Part shown: one piece after another, positions 13,735-23,432 of the stretch
How positions within the stretch are numbered: the stretch's first letter is position 1
Layout: every line of letters begins with the position of its first letter
NCBI GenBank assembly: GCA_947581815.1
Contig: CANPVX010000004.1
Span: forward strand, 1 to 42,300
Direction: 5' to 3'
Origin: Candidatus Indicimonas acetifermentans
GTDB lineage: Bacteria; Gemmatimonadota; Gemmatimonadetes; Palauibacterales; KS3-K002
DNA: 42,300 nucleotides
The notes under the pieces: generated by a model
Seen by the model: the letters and a program-made list of their open reading frames with translations, nothing else
Database searches by the model: none
Told to the model about the DNA's origin: nothing
Position numbers and translations under genes: made by a program

Positions 13735-16194
13735 ATGGCAGGGATCCAGTCTGAGGAGAACGTCGTAGCACGCTTCCTAGAAGACGAGATGCGCGAGTCG
13801 TTCATCGACTACTCGATGAGCGTCATCGTGCAGCGGGCCCTACCGGATGTACGGGATGGCCTCAAGCCTGTGCATCGGCGAGTGCTATACGCCATGCACG
13901 AGGTTGGACTGGCGCCCAACCGAGCGCACAAGAAGAGCGCGTTGGTTGTCGGTGAAGTTCTGGGGAAGTTCCACCCCCACGGTGATATGGCGGTCTACGA
14001 TGCGCTGGTGCGCATGGTGCAGGACTTCTCGCTGCGCTATCCACTGATCAACGGTCAGGGGAACTTCGGCTCGATCGACGGCGACAGCGCCGCAGCGTAC
14101 CGGTATACGGAGGTACGCCTGGGCCCGATCGCCGTCGAGCTGCTTGGGAACATAGACAAGGAGACTGTGGACTTCGTTCCGAACTTCGACGACCGGCTGC
14201 AGGAGCCGACGGTCCTGCCCGCGAAGTTCCCCAATCTTCTGGTCAACGGTTCCTCGGGCATCGCGGTGGGTATGGCTACGAACATACCTCCACACAACTT
14301 GCGCGAGGTGGTGAATGCGACCAAGCACCTGATCGATCATCCCGATGCCGATCCGAAGACGCTGATGAAGTTCGTCGAGGGCCCGGATTTCCCGACGGGC
14401 GGTGTGGCGCACGGGAAGAAGGGGATCGAGGAGGCTTACGTCACCGGGCGAGGCAGGATCGTGATGCGCGCGCGCGCCAAGATCGAAGAAGGTCGTGGCG
14501 GGGCGGAGCGCATCGTGATCACCGAGATCCCGTTCATGGTCAACAAGACCCGGCTGATCGAGCAGATCGCCGCGCTGGCGCGGGAGAGGCGCGTGGAGGG
14601 GATCTCGGATCTGCGCGATGAGAGCGATCGCGACGGGATGCGGATCGTCGTCGAGCTGAAGCGCGACGCGATCACGCAGGTTGTGCTGAACCGGCTGTAC
14701 AAGCACACGCAGATGCAGTCGACATTCGGCGCGATCATGCTGGCGCTAGTCGACGGAGTGCCGAAGATCCTGAATCTGCAGGAGATGATCCAGCACTTCG
14801 TGGACCATCGTCACGAGATCGTAGTGCGGAGGAGCGAATTCGATCTCAAGAACGCGGAGGACCGCGAACACATACTGATCGGACTCAAGAAGGCCGTCGA
14901 CAACATCGACAAGGTCGTCGAGCTGATCAAGAAGGCCAAAGACCCCAAGCAGGCAAGCCAGCGGCTGCGCAAGACGTTCCAGCTGAGCGAGACGCAGGCC
15001 GAGGCAATCCTCAACATGCGCCTTGCGCGACTCACGGGACTCGAGATCGAGAAGCTGGAGGCCGAGCTCAAGGAAGTGCGCGCCGCGATCAAGGAGCTAA
15101 AGGCGATCCTAGGCTCCAAGAAGCGACGAATGTCGATCATCAAGGAGGAGCTCGACGATATCGCCGAGAGGTATGGTGATGAGCGCCGCACCGAGATCGC
15201 AGGCGCCGTCGAGGAACTCTCGGACGAGGATCTGATCGCCGAGAAGGAGGTCGTGGTCACTGTTTCTCACGAAGGGTACATCAAACGACTCCCTTCGGAG
15301 ACCTATCGAAAGCAGCGGCGGGGCGGTCGCGGCGTAGCGGGCATGGCGACCAAGGAGGAGGACTGGGTCGAGCACCTCTTCATTGCCTCCACCCACGACT
15401 ACATCCTCATCTTGACGGGCCGCGGCCGGCTGCACTGGCTCAAGGTCCACAAGATCCCCGAAGCGAGCCGAACCGCGCGGGGCAAACCGATCGTAAATCT
15501 GGTCAAGATGGACAAGGACGACGGAATCGCCGCCCTGCTGCCGGTGCGTGAGTTCAGCGAGGATCGCTTTCTGTTCTTCGCCACCCAGCAAGGCCTGGTC
15601 AAAAAGACGAGGCTGTCCGCCTACAGCAACATTCGCTCCAGTGGCATCAGGGCGATCAACATCGTCGATAGTGACGAGTTGATCGAGGTCCATCTCACCG
15701 ATGGAGACAACGCGGTCGTTCTGGCTACTCGGAACGGCAAGGCGATTCGGTTCAGCGAGGCCGACGTGCGGGAGATGGGCCGATCCACTCGAGGTGTCAA
15801 AGGCATACGGCTCGGACGCGGTGACCACGTGATTGGACTCGTCGTGGTGGCGCGCGACGAAACCGCCCTGCTCGTGGTCACCGAGAGAGGGATGGGGAAG
15901 CGAACCGAAATCGACGGGTACCGGATCCAGCGTCGCGGCGGCAAAGGGGTCATCAACGTGCGGCTCTCAGCCAAAACGGGCAAGGTCGTCGCTATAAAAG
16001 AGGTCCGGGATAAAGACGAGCTTGTTCTGGTGACTCGAAAGGGAATCGTCAACAGGCAGCCAGTGGCCGAGATCCGCGCGACGGGCCGAAATGCTCAGGG
16101 CGTGCGACTCGTCAACCTGGACGCCGGCGATCTTGTAGTCGATGTTACGCAAGTGCCCTTTGTAGCGCCGGAGGAGCTGGCCGAAGCGAAGTAG
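13735..16194 (+). CDS. gyrA: DNA gyrase subunit A
   Basis: Breakage-reunion subunit of the type II topoisomerase that negatively supercoils DNA, working with GyrB. About 819 residues, usual length. The ATG at 13735 follows GAGGT; a TTG at 13723 would add four residues. The catalytic tyrosine is Tyr124 in [10 protein letters not shown]. The C-terminal DNA-wrapping domain has the GyrA box as QRRGGRGV near 529 and a second box-like QRRGGKGV later, which supports GyrA over ParC. The quinolone-determining region reads [15 protein letters not shown]: Met85 occupies the position of E. coli Ser83, where Ser, Thr or Ala is normal. gyrB is not in the window. Confidence 0.96.
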   Translation: MAGIQSEENVVARFLEDEMRESFIDYSMSVIVQRALPDVRDGLKPVHRRVLYAMHEVGLAPNRAHKKSALVVGEVLGKFHPHGDMAVYDALVRMVQDFSLRYPLINGQGNFGSIDGDSAAAYRYTEVRLGPIAVELLGNIDKETVDFVPNFDDRLQEPTVLPAKFPNLLVNGSSGIAVGMATNIPPHNLREVVNATKHLIDHPDADPKTLMKFVEGPDFPTGGVAHGKKGIEEAYVTGRGRIVMRARAKIEEGRGGAERIVITEIPFMVNKTRLIEQIAALARERRVEGISDLRDESDRDGMRIVVELKRDAITQVVLNRLYKHTQMQSTFGAIMLALVDGVPKILNLQEMIQHFVDHRHEIVVRRSEFDLKNAEDREHILIGLKKAVDNIDKVVELIKKAKDPKQASQRLRKTFQLSETQAEAILNMRLARLTGLEIEKLEAELKEVRAAIKELKAILGSKKRRMSIIKEELDDIAERYGDERRTEIAGAVEELSDEDLIAEKEVVVTVSHEGYIKRLPSETYRKQRRGGRGVAGMATKEEDWVEHLFIASTHDYILILTGRGRLHWLKVHKIPEASRTARGKPIVNLVKMDKDDGIAALLPVREFSEDRFLFFATQQGLVKKTRLSAYSNIRSSGIRAINIVDSDELIEVHLTDGDNAVVLATRNGKAIRFSEADVREMGRSTRGVKGIRLGRGDHVIGLVVVARDETALLVVTERGMGKRTEIDGYRIQRRGGKGVINVRLSAKTGKVVAIKEVRDKDELVLVTRKGIVNRQPVAEIRATGRNAQGVRLVNLDAGDLVVDVTQVPFVAPEELAEAK

Positions 16195-16226
16195 GCGGCT
16201 AGAGGCAGCCTCCAGACTTGACGTTC

Positions 16227-16308
16227 GGAAGTTACTGTCGCAGTTTGCGTGACTGGCCTAGAGGGTCAGTTGGTGAGCCCCCACTGTCCCCCCGCCCTTG
16301 TAACTTCC
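16227..16308 (+). promoter_or_regulatory. Long-range inverted repeat upstream of the PLP enzyme gene
   Basis: GGAAGTTAC (16227-16235) and GTAACTTCC (16300-16308) are perfect nine-base complements 64 bases apart, just before the GTG start at 16316. A TTGACG lies just 5' of the first arm (16218-16223). The structure could be an mRNA fold near the start codon or paired protein-binding sites. No known riboswitch was recognised. Confidence 0.45.
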
Positions 16309-16315
16309 CTGATCG

Positions 16316-17329
16316 GTGGACGTTACGGAGTTCCCGGAAATAGAGAAGCTGGTCACCCTGGACGAGGTTCGGGCCGCTGCCGGCGTTCTACGCGGCGTGG
16401 CGCGGCGAACACCTCTCCTGATGGCCGGCGATACCTCTTTGAGCGGCGCGGGCGGGATGCGGCTCAAATGCGAGAACCTCCAGCGGGGAGGCGCATTCAA
16501 GCTACGGGGCGCCTACAATTTCATCTCTCGACTCCCCGACTCCGAACGGGCTCGGGGTGTGGTGACATACTCGTCGGGAAATCACGGTAAAGCGGTCGCG
16601 CTGGCCGCCAAGCTGCTCGGCGTACAGGCGGTGGTGGTGATCCCGGTGGACGCGCCGCGGATCAAGGCTGATGGGATCGAGCGGCTCGGCGCCGAGGTCG
16701 TGAAAGAGGGGACGACGTCGGTGGAGCGCCGGCGGCGCGCGGAAAAGATCGCGCGCACCCGCGGGGCGCCGATTGTGCCGCCGTTCGATCATCCGCTGAT
16801 CGTCGCGGGCCAGGGGACGGTGGGTCTCGAGATCGGCGAAGAGTGGCCCGACGTCGAGCGGGTCGTGGTGCCGGTGGGTGGGGGCGGTTTGCTGGCCGGG
16901 ATCGCAGCGTCTTTGAGCGTTCTGGCGCCGGGCGCCAGGGTGTACGGCGTCGAGCCGCGGGGCGCGGCCGCAATGCAGCGCTCGCTGAAGGCGGGCGAGC
17001 CGGTCAGCCTAGACTCGGTCGATACAGTGGCCGACGGCCTGAAGCCGGTACGACCGGGTGACTTGACCTTCGCGCACGCCCGCGAGCAGGTGGCGGACGT
17101 TGTGCTTGTGGACGACGAGGATATTCTGAGAGGTGTGGCGTGGCTCGCGGAGGAGTTCAGGATGGTCGTCGAGCCGAGCGGAGGGGCCACCGTGGGCGCG
17201 CTGCTGGCTGGAGCGTTGCCGGACCCGGATGCGCCGACGGTGGTGGTCATCTCGGGCGGGAACGTAGACCCGGGGAACTGGACGGAATGGGTTTCGGAGT
17301 ACGGAATGCGAGAAGCCGGTAAGGCATGA
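16316..17329 (+). CDS. PLP-dependent threonine/serine dehydratase or racemase
   Basis: A 337-residue fold-type II PLP enzyme of the threonine ammonia-lyase / serine racemase group, acting on small hydroxy amino acids in the cytoplasm. The PLP lysine is Lys62 in GGAFKLRGAYNF. SSGNHGKAVA binds the substrate carboxylate, VPVGGGGLLAG (about 183-193) holds the cofactor phosphate, and the C-terminal SGGNVD closes the site. It has no C-terminal ACT-like regulatory domain, so it resembles catabolic or racemase types rather than allosteric IlvA. The GTG start at 16316 lacks a clear ribosome site. It overlaps the next gene by ATGA, indicating translational coupling. Confidence 0.85.
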   Translation: MDVTEFPEIEKLVTLDEVRAAAGVLRGVARRTPLLMAGDTSLSGAGGMRLKCENLQRGGAFKLRGAYNFISRLPDSERARGVVTYSSGNHGKAVALAAKLLGVQAVVVIPVDAPRIKADGIERLGAEVVKEGTTSVERRRRAEKIARTRGAPIVPPFDHPLIVAGQGTVGLEIGEEWPDVERVVVPVGGGGLLAGIAASLSVLAPGARVYGVEPRGAAAMQRSLKAGEPVSLDSVDTVADGLKPVRPGDLTFAHAREQVADVVLVDDEDILRGVAWLAEEFRMVVEPSGGATVGALLAGALPDPDAPTVVVISGGNVDPGNWTEWVSEYGMREAGKA

Positions 17330-18840
17330 GCGCGAACGAGGGGTACATCCTCACCTGCCGTGCCAGCGCTCAGGCGTTGGGAGGCTTGGAGGAGTCGCTG
17401 TCCGAGGCGGGCTACACCGTCCGAGGCGTCGAAAAGGGCGCGGAGGTCGTCAGTCATGTCACGGGCCAGGAACCCGATCTGGTCGTGATCGACGATTCGG
17501 TGAGCGACGCGGAGCCGCTGGAGATCATCAAGGAACTCCGCCACCGTCCGGGCTCGCGCTACATACCGCTGGTCCTCATCTCTTCCGAGAGCCCGGGGGA
17601 AACCGCGGCGAAAGCGATCCAGGCGGGCGCGTCGGATTACATACGGAAGCCTTTCGACCTCGATGAGGCGCTGGCGCGCATCCACGCACACGTGGCCCGC
17701 GGTCGCCTCATCAGGGAGGCGAAGCGCGAAGCGGACACGCGGGGGATCGTGCTCGATGTAGTTCGGGATGTTACCGCGAGCCTCTCGAGCACGGAGATCT
17801 TCCACATCCTGGTACGCCGAGTCTCGCGCGTGTTTCAGATCCGCCGCTGCTCGATGATACTGGTGAACGAATCCGGCGACCGGGGGACCGTCGTTGCAGC
17901 CCACGATGATCCGAGCATCAACGCGCTGAGCATCGATCTCGGTCGCTATCCGGAGATCCGGCAGGCGACCGAGACGGGTGCGCCGGTACTGGTGAAGAAC
18001 TTGAAAGGGTCGGCGCTGTTCGAGCAGATTCGGCCGTTATGGGAGACGGAGAAGATCGCAGTCGACGTTCAATCGATCGTTGCCGTGCCGTTCAGCTTCG
18101 ACAAAGGGCGCTCTGGCGTCTTTTTCCTGCGCTCGAGCCCGGATGAACCGTCGCTCGATGAGGCAGCCGTCAAGCTCGCTTCTGATATCGTTCAGGGTGC
18201 GGTGAGGGCGCTCAACACGGCGGCGACGTTCGAGAATGTGCTCTCGCACCAGGAACAGCTCGAGTTGATGGCCAAGACCGACGAGTTGACCGGCTGCCTC
18301 TCGCGCCGCTTCCTGATGGAGAAGCTGGAAAACGAATTGGAACGTGCAGCACGCTACGAGCGACTGCTCGGGCTGGTGATGTTCGATATCGATGACTTCA
18401 AGAGCTTGAACGACACACACGGCCACACGACGGGGGACGCAGCGCTGCGCGCGGTGGGCGAAGTGCTGCGGCGGTCCCTGCGAACCGCGGACTTCGTTGG
18501 TCGTTACGGCGGGGACGAGTTCGTGCTGGTCTTGCCCGAGACAAGCGCTGCAGGTACGCACCGGCTGGCGGAGCGAATTCGAAACGGAATAAGCAGGCGG
18601 CTGTGGGAGCTGCGGGGCGGCAAGATGCGCCTAACTATTAGCGGCGGCGTCGCCGGTTTCCCAGAGGTCGGGATTGTCACCCCGGAGGACTTGATCGACC
18701 GGGCTGACCAGGCGCTCTACGAAGCCAAGGCTGCTGGGAGAAACAAAGTGTTCCGTCGACGGAGCGACGGCCGGACGGTGACGGCTGAGTCGCTGCCTGA
18801 CACCGAGTCGGATGCGACGGATATGGAGATCGATCGCTAG
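17326..18840 (+). CDS. Response regulator diguanylate cyclase (REC-GAF-GGDEF)
   Basis: Makes cyclic di-GMP from two GTP. Domains in order: a receiver-like domain (about 1-120) with acidic DLVVIDDSVSD near 51-61 and KPFDLDEAL near 106; a GAF-type domain (about 135-290); and a GGDEF domain. The catalytic GGDEF is intact at 395-399 and a product-inhibition I-site RTAD lies at 386-389, five residues before it, so both activity and feedback inhibition are expected. The mixture of phospho-acceptor and small-ligand sensor domains suggests two inputs. Its ATG overlaps the stop of the PLP enzyme gene. No partner histidine kinase is in the window. Confidence 0.92.
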   Translation: MSANEGYILTCRASAQALGGLEESLSEAGYTVRGVEKGAEVVSHVTGQEPDLVVIDDSVSDAEPLEIIKELRHRPGSRYIPLVLISSESPGETAAKAIQAGASDYIRKPFDLDEALARIHAHVARGRLIREAKREADTRGIVLDVVRDVTASLSSTEIFHILVRRVSRVFQIRRCSMILVNESGDRGTVVAAHDDPSINALSIDLGRYPEIRQATETGAPVLVKNLKGSALFEQIRPLWETEKIAVDVQSIVAVPFSFDKGRSGVFFLRSSPDEPSLDEAAVKLASDIVQGAVRALNTAATFENVLSHQEQLELMAKTDELTGCLSRRFLMEKLENELERAARYERLLGLVMFDIDDFKSLNDTHGHTTGDAALRAVGEVLRRSLRTADFVGRYGGDEFVLVLPETSAAGTHRLAERIRNGISRRLWELRGGKMRLTISGGVAGFPEVGIVTPEDLIDRADQALYEAKAAGRNKVFRRRSDGRTVTAESLPDTESDATDMEIDR

Positions 18841-19768
18841 CAACAGGACGCTCAGCGCCGTGCCCGGGCTGGCGGTGGGTCACGCCAGCGACCCCGAGGC
18901 AGCCACCGGTTGCACTGTGGTCCTGGGTCCGTTCAGAGCCGCCGTCGACATCCGCGGCCTGGCGAGCGGAACCCGCCAGCTGGACTCACTCTCTCCATCA
19001 CATCTCACACCCAACGTAGATGCTCTTCTGTTGACCGGAGGGTCGGCGTACGGCCTCGCGGCGGCTGACGGCGTTGCGCGCTGGTTGGAGGAGCGAGGCC
19101 GGGGCTTCGCGACGCCCGCGGGCCCGGTGGCGATCGTTCCGACGGCGGTGGTCTACGATCTGACGACTGGCCGCGCCGATCGACGCCCCGACGCCGCCAT
19201 GGGCCGAGCTGCGTGTGAAACCGCCAGCCGAACCCCGGTCCGTGAGGGTCGGGTAGGAGTCGGGAGCGGCGCGACCGTGGGCAAGCTTCGGGGTGCGAGC
19301 AGCGCCATGCCGGGGGGTGTGGGCTGCTGGGCGGTGAGCTGTGGAGACCATCTCGTCGCCGCGCTCGTCGTGGTAAACGCGTTCGGCGATGTGCTGAGTG
19401 CCGACGGCGAGATCATCGCTGGCGCTCGAGGGGAGGATGGGGAGTTCATCGACACGCAGGCCTACCTGCGAGAGCACGATCCGCCGCCGAGATTCGCCGA
19501 GGAGGCCGGAGCCAACACAACCCTCGCCGTCGTTGCCACGGACTGGCCCCTCGATCGCACGGGGCTTCAGGCTGTGGCGCGCCAGGCGATGAACGCGATC
19601 GTGCGGCGTACAGCGCCCGCCAACACCCAGTTCGACGGGGACATCGTGTTCGCGGTCTCGACCGGGGAGCCCCAGGTGGCTAGGGGGCCCTCGGAGACGC
19701 TGAGGTTAGGGCTGTGTGCGGAGTGGGCCCTGGAGGAGGCCGTGGAGCGCGCGGTGACGGGGCGCTAG
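18812..19768 (+). CDS. P1/DmpA-family N-terminal nucleophile peptidase
   Basis: A 318-residue protein of peptidase family S58 (DmpA, L-aminopeptidase/D-esterase type). These enzymes cleave themselves to expose an N-terminal nucleophile. The likely self-cleavage and nucleophile region is GANTTLAVVATD near residue 233. The N-terminal half has VPGLAVGHASD, TGCTVVLG and LLTGGSAYGLAAADG, all typical. The annotated ATG overlaps the diguanylate cyclase gene by 29 bases. An in-frame GTG at 18860, directly before PGLAVG, would avoid the overlap and is a fair alternative. No signal peptide is evident, so it is probably cytoplasmic. Natural substrates are unknown. Confidence 0.85.
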   Translation: MRRIWRSIASNRTLSAVPGLAVGHASDPEAATGCTVVLGPFRAAVDIRGLASGTRQLDSLSPSHLTPNVDALLLTGGSAYGLAAADGVARWLEERGRGFATPAGPVAIVPTAVVYDLTTGRADRRPDAAMGRAACETASRTPVREGRVGVGSGATVGKLRGASSAMPGGVGCWAVSCGDHLVAALVVVNAFGDVLSADGEIIAGARGEDGEFIDTQAYLREHDPPPRFAEEAGANTTLAVVATDWPLDRTGLQAVARQAMNAIVRRTAPANTQFDGDIVFAVSTGEPQVARGPSETLRLGLCAEWALEEAVERAVTGR

Positions 19769-19849
19769 CTGGCGAAGGGCCCAGGCCGGCACCAGATTAG
19801 GGCGTCGGGGTAATTCTGGGGCGACGAAGCAAGAAGATGAGGAGGATGC

Positions 19850-20680
19850 TTGGACAAAGCCGCAGTCGACCCGGATAGTACGAGGTCGAGCGTCAGTTCG
19901 GGCGGGGGTAACGGACGCCCGGCCCGAGAGGTCGGCGTGTTGGTTCTTTTCGACGTAGACGGGACGCTGCTTCTGTCCGGGGGCGCAGGTCGATCTGCCT
20001 TGAAAACCGCTCTCGAGGCCGTCTATTCGGCCGCGGGTCCCGTGGAGAGTTACGACTTCCACGGTAAGACCGATCCCCAGATCGTGGTTGAGCTGTTGAG
20101 CGCGATCGGGCGGAATCCTGCCGATATCCGCGAACGCCTGCCCACGCTGTGGCCGGTCTATCTGGCAGCGCTCAAGGAGGAGCTGGGGCGGCGCGTCCGT
20201 GAGGGTCTGGCGATGGCGCTACCGGGGGTCGGCGATCTGCTGGCGGGGCTGGAGGGTACTCGCGGGGTGTCGCTCGGCCTGCTGACCGGCAACATAGCGC
20301 CGGCGGCCGAGCTGAAGCTTGCTGCAGCGGGCGTCGAAGCGCGCTTCGAGTTCGGCGGTTACGGATCGGACTCGGAATCGCGCAACGAGATCGCGCGTAT
20401 CGCGGTGGAGCGGGCGCGGGCGCTCGATGGCCGGTGGGGCGAAGCTCACACGGTGGTGATCGGCGATACTCCTAGGGATGTCGAAGCGGCGCGGGCGATC
20501 AGCGCCCGGGCGGTGATGGTGGCCACGGGGCGGCATTCGACGGGCGATCTGGCAGCGGCCGGAGCGGATGTGGTCTTCGAAGACTTCAGAGAAACGGAAG
20601 CGGTCTTGAGCTGTCTGTTAGGCGGCAACGGGAGCGCTCCGGGCGCCGGGGCGTCCGGCGGCGAGGGGCCCGGGGCATGA
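19850..20680 (+). CDS. HAD-superfamily phosphatase
   Basis: A 276-residue haloacid dehalogenase-type hydrolase, probably acting on a small phosphorylated metabolite in the cytoplasm; the phosphoglycolate phosphatase subgroup is most similar. Motif I is FDVDGTLLL near 34-42 (nucleophile Asp, then the acid Asp), motif II LLTGN, and motif IV VIGDTPRDVEAA. The cap lies between motifs I and II, as in subfamily I. The TTG start at 19850 has GGAGG four bases upstream; the first 28 residues look non-conserved, so a GTG near 19938 is possible. The Gly/Ala-rich tail is low complexity. It overlaps the following gene by ATGA. Confidence 0.82.
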   Translation: MDKAAVDPDSTRSSVSSGGGNGRPAREVGVLVLFDVDGTLLLSGGAGRSALKTALEAVYSAAGPVESYDFHGKTDPQIVVELLSAIGRNPADIRERLPTLWPVYLAALKEELGRRVREGLAMALPGVGDLLAGLEGTRGVSLGLLTGNIAPAAELKLAAAGVEARFEFGGYGSDSESRNEIARIAVERARALDGRWGEAHTVVIGDTPRDVEAARAISARAVMVATGRHSTGDLAAAGADVVFEDFRETEAVLSCLLGGNGSAPGAGASGGEGPGA

Positions 20681-22173
20681 GCTTCGAGGGGATCTTCGAC
20701 GTCGTGATCGAGGGCGCGGGCACGGAGCGCGGCGCGAAAGTGCTCACGGCTCCCGAGGGGTTCTACGTCAACCATCACGAGATTCCTTACCCGACCCTGC
20801 TCGGCGTGGCCTTGCGGGGTTCCATCCTGCTGGTGGTTGGGACGCAAGCGGCGATGGCGCTGCGAGGCTCGCGCGACGGGCTGGCCACGCTGGCGGCCGA
20901 GCTGAGAGGCCATGCGGACCTGAACCACCTCGCTCTGCAGGACCGCGAGTCGTTAGAGGGCGAGCGCGTCGTGTTCGCCACACCCGTAGCGGTATCGGGG
21001 CTGGTGGATATGGAGCGCATTAAGGGAATGCCCCTGGTCGTGGTGACCGACTCGGCGCTCCACGTTCTGGAGCGCGGGGGTCGCCAGTACCGCCTCGCCT
21101 GGGACGTCTTCAACAAGGTCGATGTCGCGAAAGCGAAGTTCGGGCAGGTCCTGCGCGTTGGAGCTGGGACCACCAAACTGGAGTTGCTCTATCTCACCGA
21201 TGCTCAGGTCCAGACGATCCGCGGAATGGCCGCGAGGCACTCCGGGACGCTGCTCGGGGTTTCCGAGTCGGCGCAGGCCGCCGCACGTGCCGCAGAGGCC
21301 CCGGCTTCGCCTAGAGTCGAAACTGCCAGCGATACCAGCAAAACCGCCGTGGGGGTGCAGGGGGTGCAGGGGGTGCAGGGGTTGGGAGAGGTCGGGGACT
21401 TGGCTCGCCGCTTCCTCGTGCCGGAGTTCGAGCTGTCGCTGGGAGCCACGGGAAGCGGCTCCGATCGCCCACTCGGGGCGAAGGTCGAGAGGCTTCAGCT
21501 GTCCCCGGTTCTTCCGGTTGGTTTCCTGGAGGAACACCTGCGGGAGCTGAGAACCGTCTACGAGGGAGCGCTCGTCAAGCGCAAGAGGGAAGCGGCTGCG
21601 TCGACGGAACTGGCGGCGGCGGCGGCGGCTCTGGACGGCCGGTCGCTCCTGGAGGACGTGCGGGAGAACGTGAGGGTGGTGACTGAGGCGACTTTGCGCG
21701 CCTACGAAAGACAGGCGCGGCGTATCGCTGCCAACCGACGCATTCCGTGGCGTAAAGCGCGCAAGAAGCACATGCTGGGCCAGCGAGAAACCGGGGGACT
21801 GCAGAACCGGCTGGCCCGTGGGATCACGGGTCTGGAAAAAGCGTCAGACAGCGTGAGCGCGTCGGCGGAGGCCGTTCAGGCGGCCGCGGAGGCCGGTGGC
21901 CCGGAGCTGACGCAAGCTTACGAGGGGTGGCACGCTAGCCTGCGCGAGCTGGATCAGGCCTATGCGGTCGGCTGGACGGAGTTGAGCCGCGAGGTGATCG
22001 CGGTATGGCAGGACACGTTTCTGCCCAAGTTGACGCGCCTGGGCGGTGAACGGCGCAGTTTGCTGCCTCGGCCCGTCAGAGCGGCGATGCTATTCTTCTT
22101 CTTTCTTTTTGTGGCCTTCGTCGTCTACCTCATCGTTACGGGGCAACTTTCGAACTTTATCGAGTTCCAGTAG
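20677..22173 (+). CDS. Tail-anchored protein of unknown function
   Basis: A 498-residue protein I do not recognise. The N-terminal 180 residues are rich in strands and hydrophobic turns (PEGFYVNHHEIPYPTLLGVA; PLVVVTDSALHVLERGG) and look like one or two PH- or GRAM-like beta domains. A VQG repeat linker near 226-233 follows. The C-terminal half is strongly helical and charged, with coiled-coil character (LRELRTVYEGALVKRKREAA; TLRAYERQARRIA). A single transmembrane helix lies at about 470-490 (MLFFFFLFVAFVVYLIV), almost at the C-terminus, so the bulk should face the cytoplasm. Start ATG overlaps the HAD gene stop, indicating coupling. A membrane-surface scaffold is possible but speculative. Confidence 0.7.
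   Translation: MSFEGIFDVVIEGAGTERGAKVLTAPEGFYVNHHEIPYPTLLGVALRGSILLVVGTQAAMALRGSRDGLATLAAELRGHADLNHLALQDRESLEGERVVFATPVAVSGLVDMERIKGMPLVVVTDSALHVLERGGRQYRLAWDVFNKVDVAKAKFGQVLRVGAGTTKLELLYLTDAQVQTIRGMAARHSGTLLGVSESAQAAARAAEAPASPRVETASDTSKTAVGVQGVQGVQGLGEVGDLARRFLVPEFELSLGATGSGSDRPLGAKVERLQLSPVLPVGFLEEHLRELRTVYEGALVKRKREAAASTELAAAAAALDGRSLLEDVRENVRVVTEATLRAYERQARRIAANRRIPWRKARKKHMLGQRETGGLQNRLARGITGLEKASDSVSASAEAVQAAAEAGGPELTQAYEGWHASLRELDQAYAVGWTELSREVIAVWQDTFLPKLTRLGGERRSLLPRPVRAAMLFFFFLFVAFVVYLIVTGQLSNFIEFQ
21351..21383 (+). repeat. In-frame nine-base G-rich repeat (VQG)n
   Basis: Three copies of GGGGGTGCA in the coding strand, encoding Val-Gln-Gly repeats in a linker of the tail-anchored protein. 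Confidence 0.85.
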
Positions 22174-22234
22174 TAGGAGTAGAACTGCCGCGAAATTCCC
22201 GGGTCTTCTTAGAGGTTGGAGGCAGCATACCATA

Positions 22235-22924
22235 ATGGCGAGCTCACAGTCGAAGTTTTACGGTACGCTTGGGATCATCGCCCTGGCAGGGGTCGCGCTG
22301 ATCGGGTATGTGGCTACGCGCGAAACCCCCGAGGCGACACTGGCGACCGCCGGGCCCCCGGGGGCTCCGCTAGCGATCGGCGAGCTCATCCCGTTGGATG
22401 TCGGCGTCACTAAGGGGTCTGAGGATGCTCCGGTCACCGTCGAGGAGTACGCCGATTATCAGTGTCCGTACTGCGGCATGGTGGCGCGTTTGACGGTCCC
22501 GACCCTAGTGGAGCGCTACGTCGACACGGGGAAAGTCCGTTATGTTTTTCTCGACTTCCCAGTCCACCCGGGCGACAAGTCGTACTTGGCTGCGGAGGCA
22601 GCTCGCTGCGCGGGCGATCAGGACGCCTACTGGGCGATGCACGATATGCTGTTCGGTCGGATTTCCGAGTGGTCGAGCCGGCGGGACCCTCGCCGGAAGT
22701 TCCGCGACTACGCGGAGGCAATCGGGCTTGATGGGGGCGCGCTTAAGGACTGCGTCAACTCCCGCAAGTATCGCGATGTGGTTCTGACCAATCGAACTCG
22801 GGGGGAGCAGCAAGCCGTGAACAGCACCCCCACGTTCTTCATCAACGGCCAGCGAGTGACGGGTGCCGTTGGCTTCGATCAGCTGGCGGAAGTAATCGAG
22901 GAAGAGTTGTCGAAGTCGCCGTGA
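22235..22924 (+). CDS. Membrane-anchored DsbA-like thiol oxidoreductase
   Basis: Introduces or shuffles disulfides in exported proteins. A 229-residue protein with an uncleaved signal anchor at about 9-26 (GTLGIIALAGVALIGYVA) placing the catalytic domain in the periplasm. The thioredoxin-fold active site is CPYC at 77-80 and the cis-proline loop is STPTFFINGQ near 195. The start ATG at 22235 is preceded by GGAGG at a long spacing. It overlaps the following VKOR gene by four bases, so the two are translated together and probably form an electron relay, VKOR re-oxidising this protein. The DUF-like gene upstream is separated by 61 bases. Confidence 0.88.
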   Translation: MASSQSKFYGTLGIIALAGVALIGYVATRETPEATLATAGPPGAPLAIGELIPLDVGVTKGSEDAPVTVEEYADYQCPYCGMVARLTVPTLVERYVDTGKVRYVFLDFPVHPGDKSYLAAEAARCAGDQDAYWAMHDMLFGRISEWSSRRDPRRKFRDYAEAIGLDGGALKDCVNSRKYRDVVLTNRTRGEQQAVNSTPTFFINGQRVTGAVGFDQLAEVIEEELSKSP

Positions 22925-23409
22925 ATCGACGACATGCGGTAGCGGTTCTGGCGCTCCTCGGCTCGTTGGACGCGGCGTATCTGCTGCTGCACAAGTTGGG
23001 GTATATCGGCAGCCTGGTTTGCACGGTTGGCAGCGACAGCTGCAACGTCGTGAACACGTCGAGCTACTCCGCGATCTTTGGCATCCCGGTGGCTGGGATC
23101 GGGTTGCTGGGCTACGTCGTGATCCTCGCCTTGGCTGTCGTCGGTTCGGAGCCGAGCAGGCTGGCCGATGTCCGGGTGGACCTGCTGTTAGCCGTCCTGT
23201 CGGGTGGCGGAGTCGCGTTCTCCCTCTACCTTACCTACGCCTCTTTCTTTCACATAGGTACAGCCTGCCCCTGGTGTCTACTGTCTCTAACGCTGATCGT
23301 GGGCATCTTCGCGATCTCGCTCTGGGGAGTCCTCTTCAAAGGAGCGAGCGGGTCGGAAAGGGAAAGGGAGGAAAGGGAGGAAAGTGGGTCGAGCGCCGTG
23401 AGCGCCTGA
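22921..23409 (+). CDS. Vitamin K epoxide reductase (VKOR) family protein, DsbB equivalent
   Basis: An inner-membrane protein that re-oxidises a DsbA partner and passes electrons to quinone. 162 residues with four predicted membrane helices. Active-site cysteines: Cys34 and Cys41 in the periplasmic loop (SLVCTVGSDSCNVV) and CPWC at 116-119. A conserved loop Ser/Asn region (NTSSYSAIFGIPVAG) follows the first pair. The GTG start overlaps the DsbA stop (GTGA). The C-terminal 20 residues are a charged tail (EREREEREES) encoded by a G-rich repeat and are probably not conserved. A strong terminator closes the pair. Confidence 0.92.
   Translation: MNRRHAVAVLALLGSLDAAYLLLHKLGYIGSLVCTVGSDSCNVVNTSSYSAIFGIPVAGIGLLGYVVILALAVVGSEPSRLADVRVDLLLAVLSGGGVAFSLYLTYASFFHIGTACPWCLLSLTLIVGIFAISLWGVLFKGASGSEREREEREESGSSAVSA
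23351..23388 (+). repeat. In-frame purine repeat in VKOR tail
   Basis: GGGAAA / GGGAGGAAA units with five or more G3 runs, encoding the Arg/Glu-rich C-terminal tail; quadruplex-prone. Confidence 0.8.
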
Positions 23410-23432
23410 GGTATTTCAATCTCGCCTAACAA

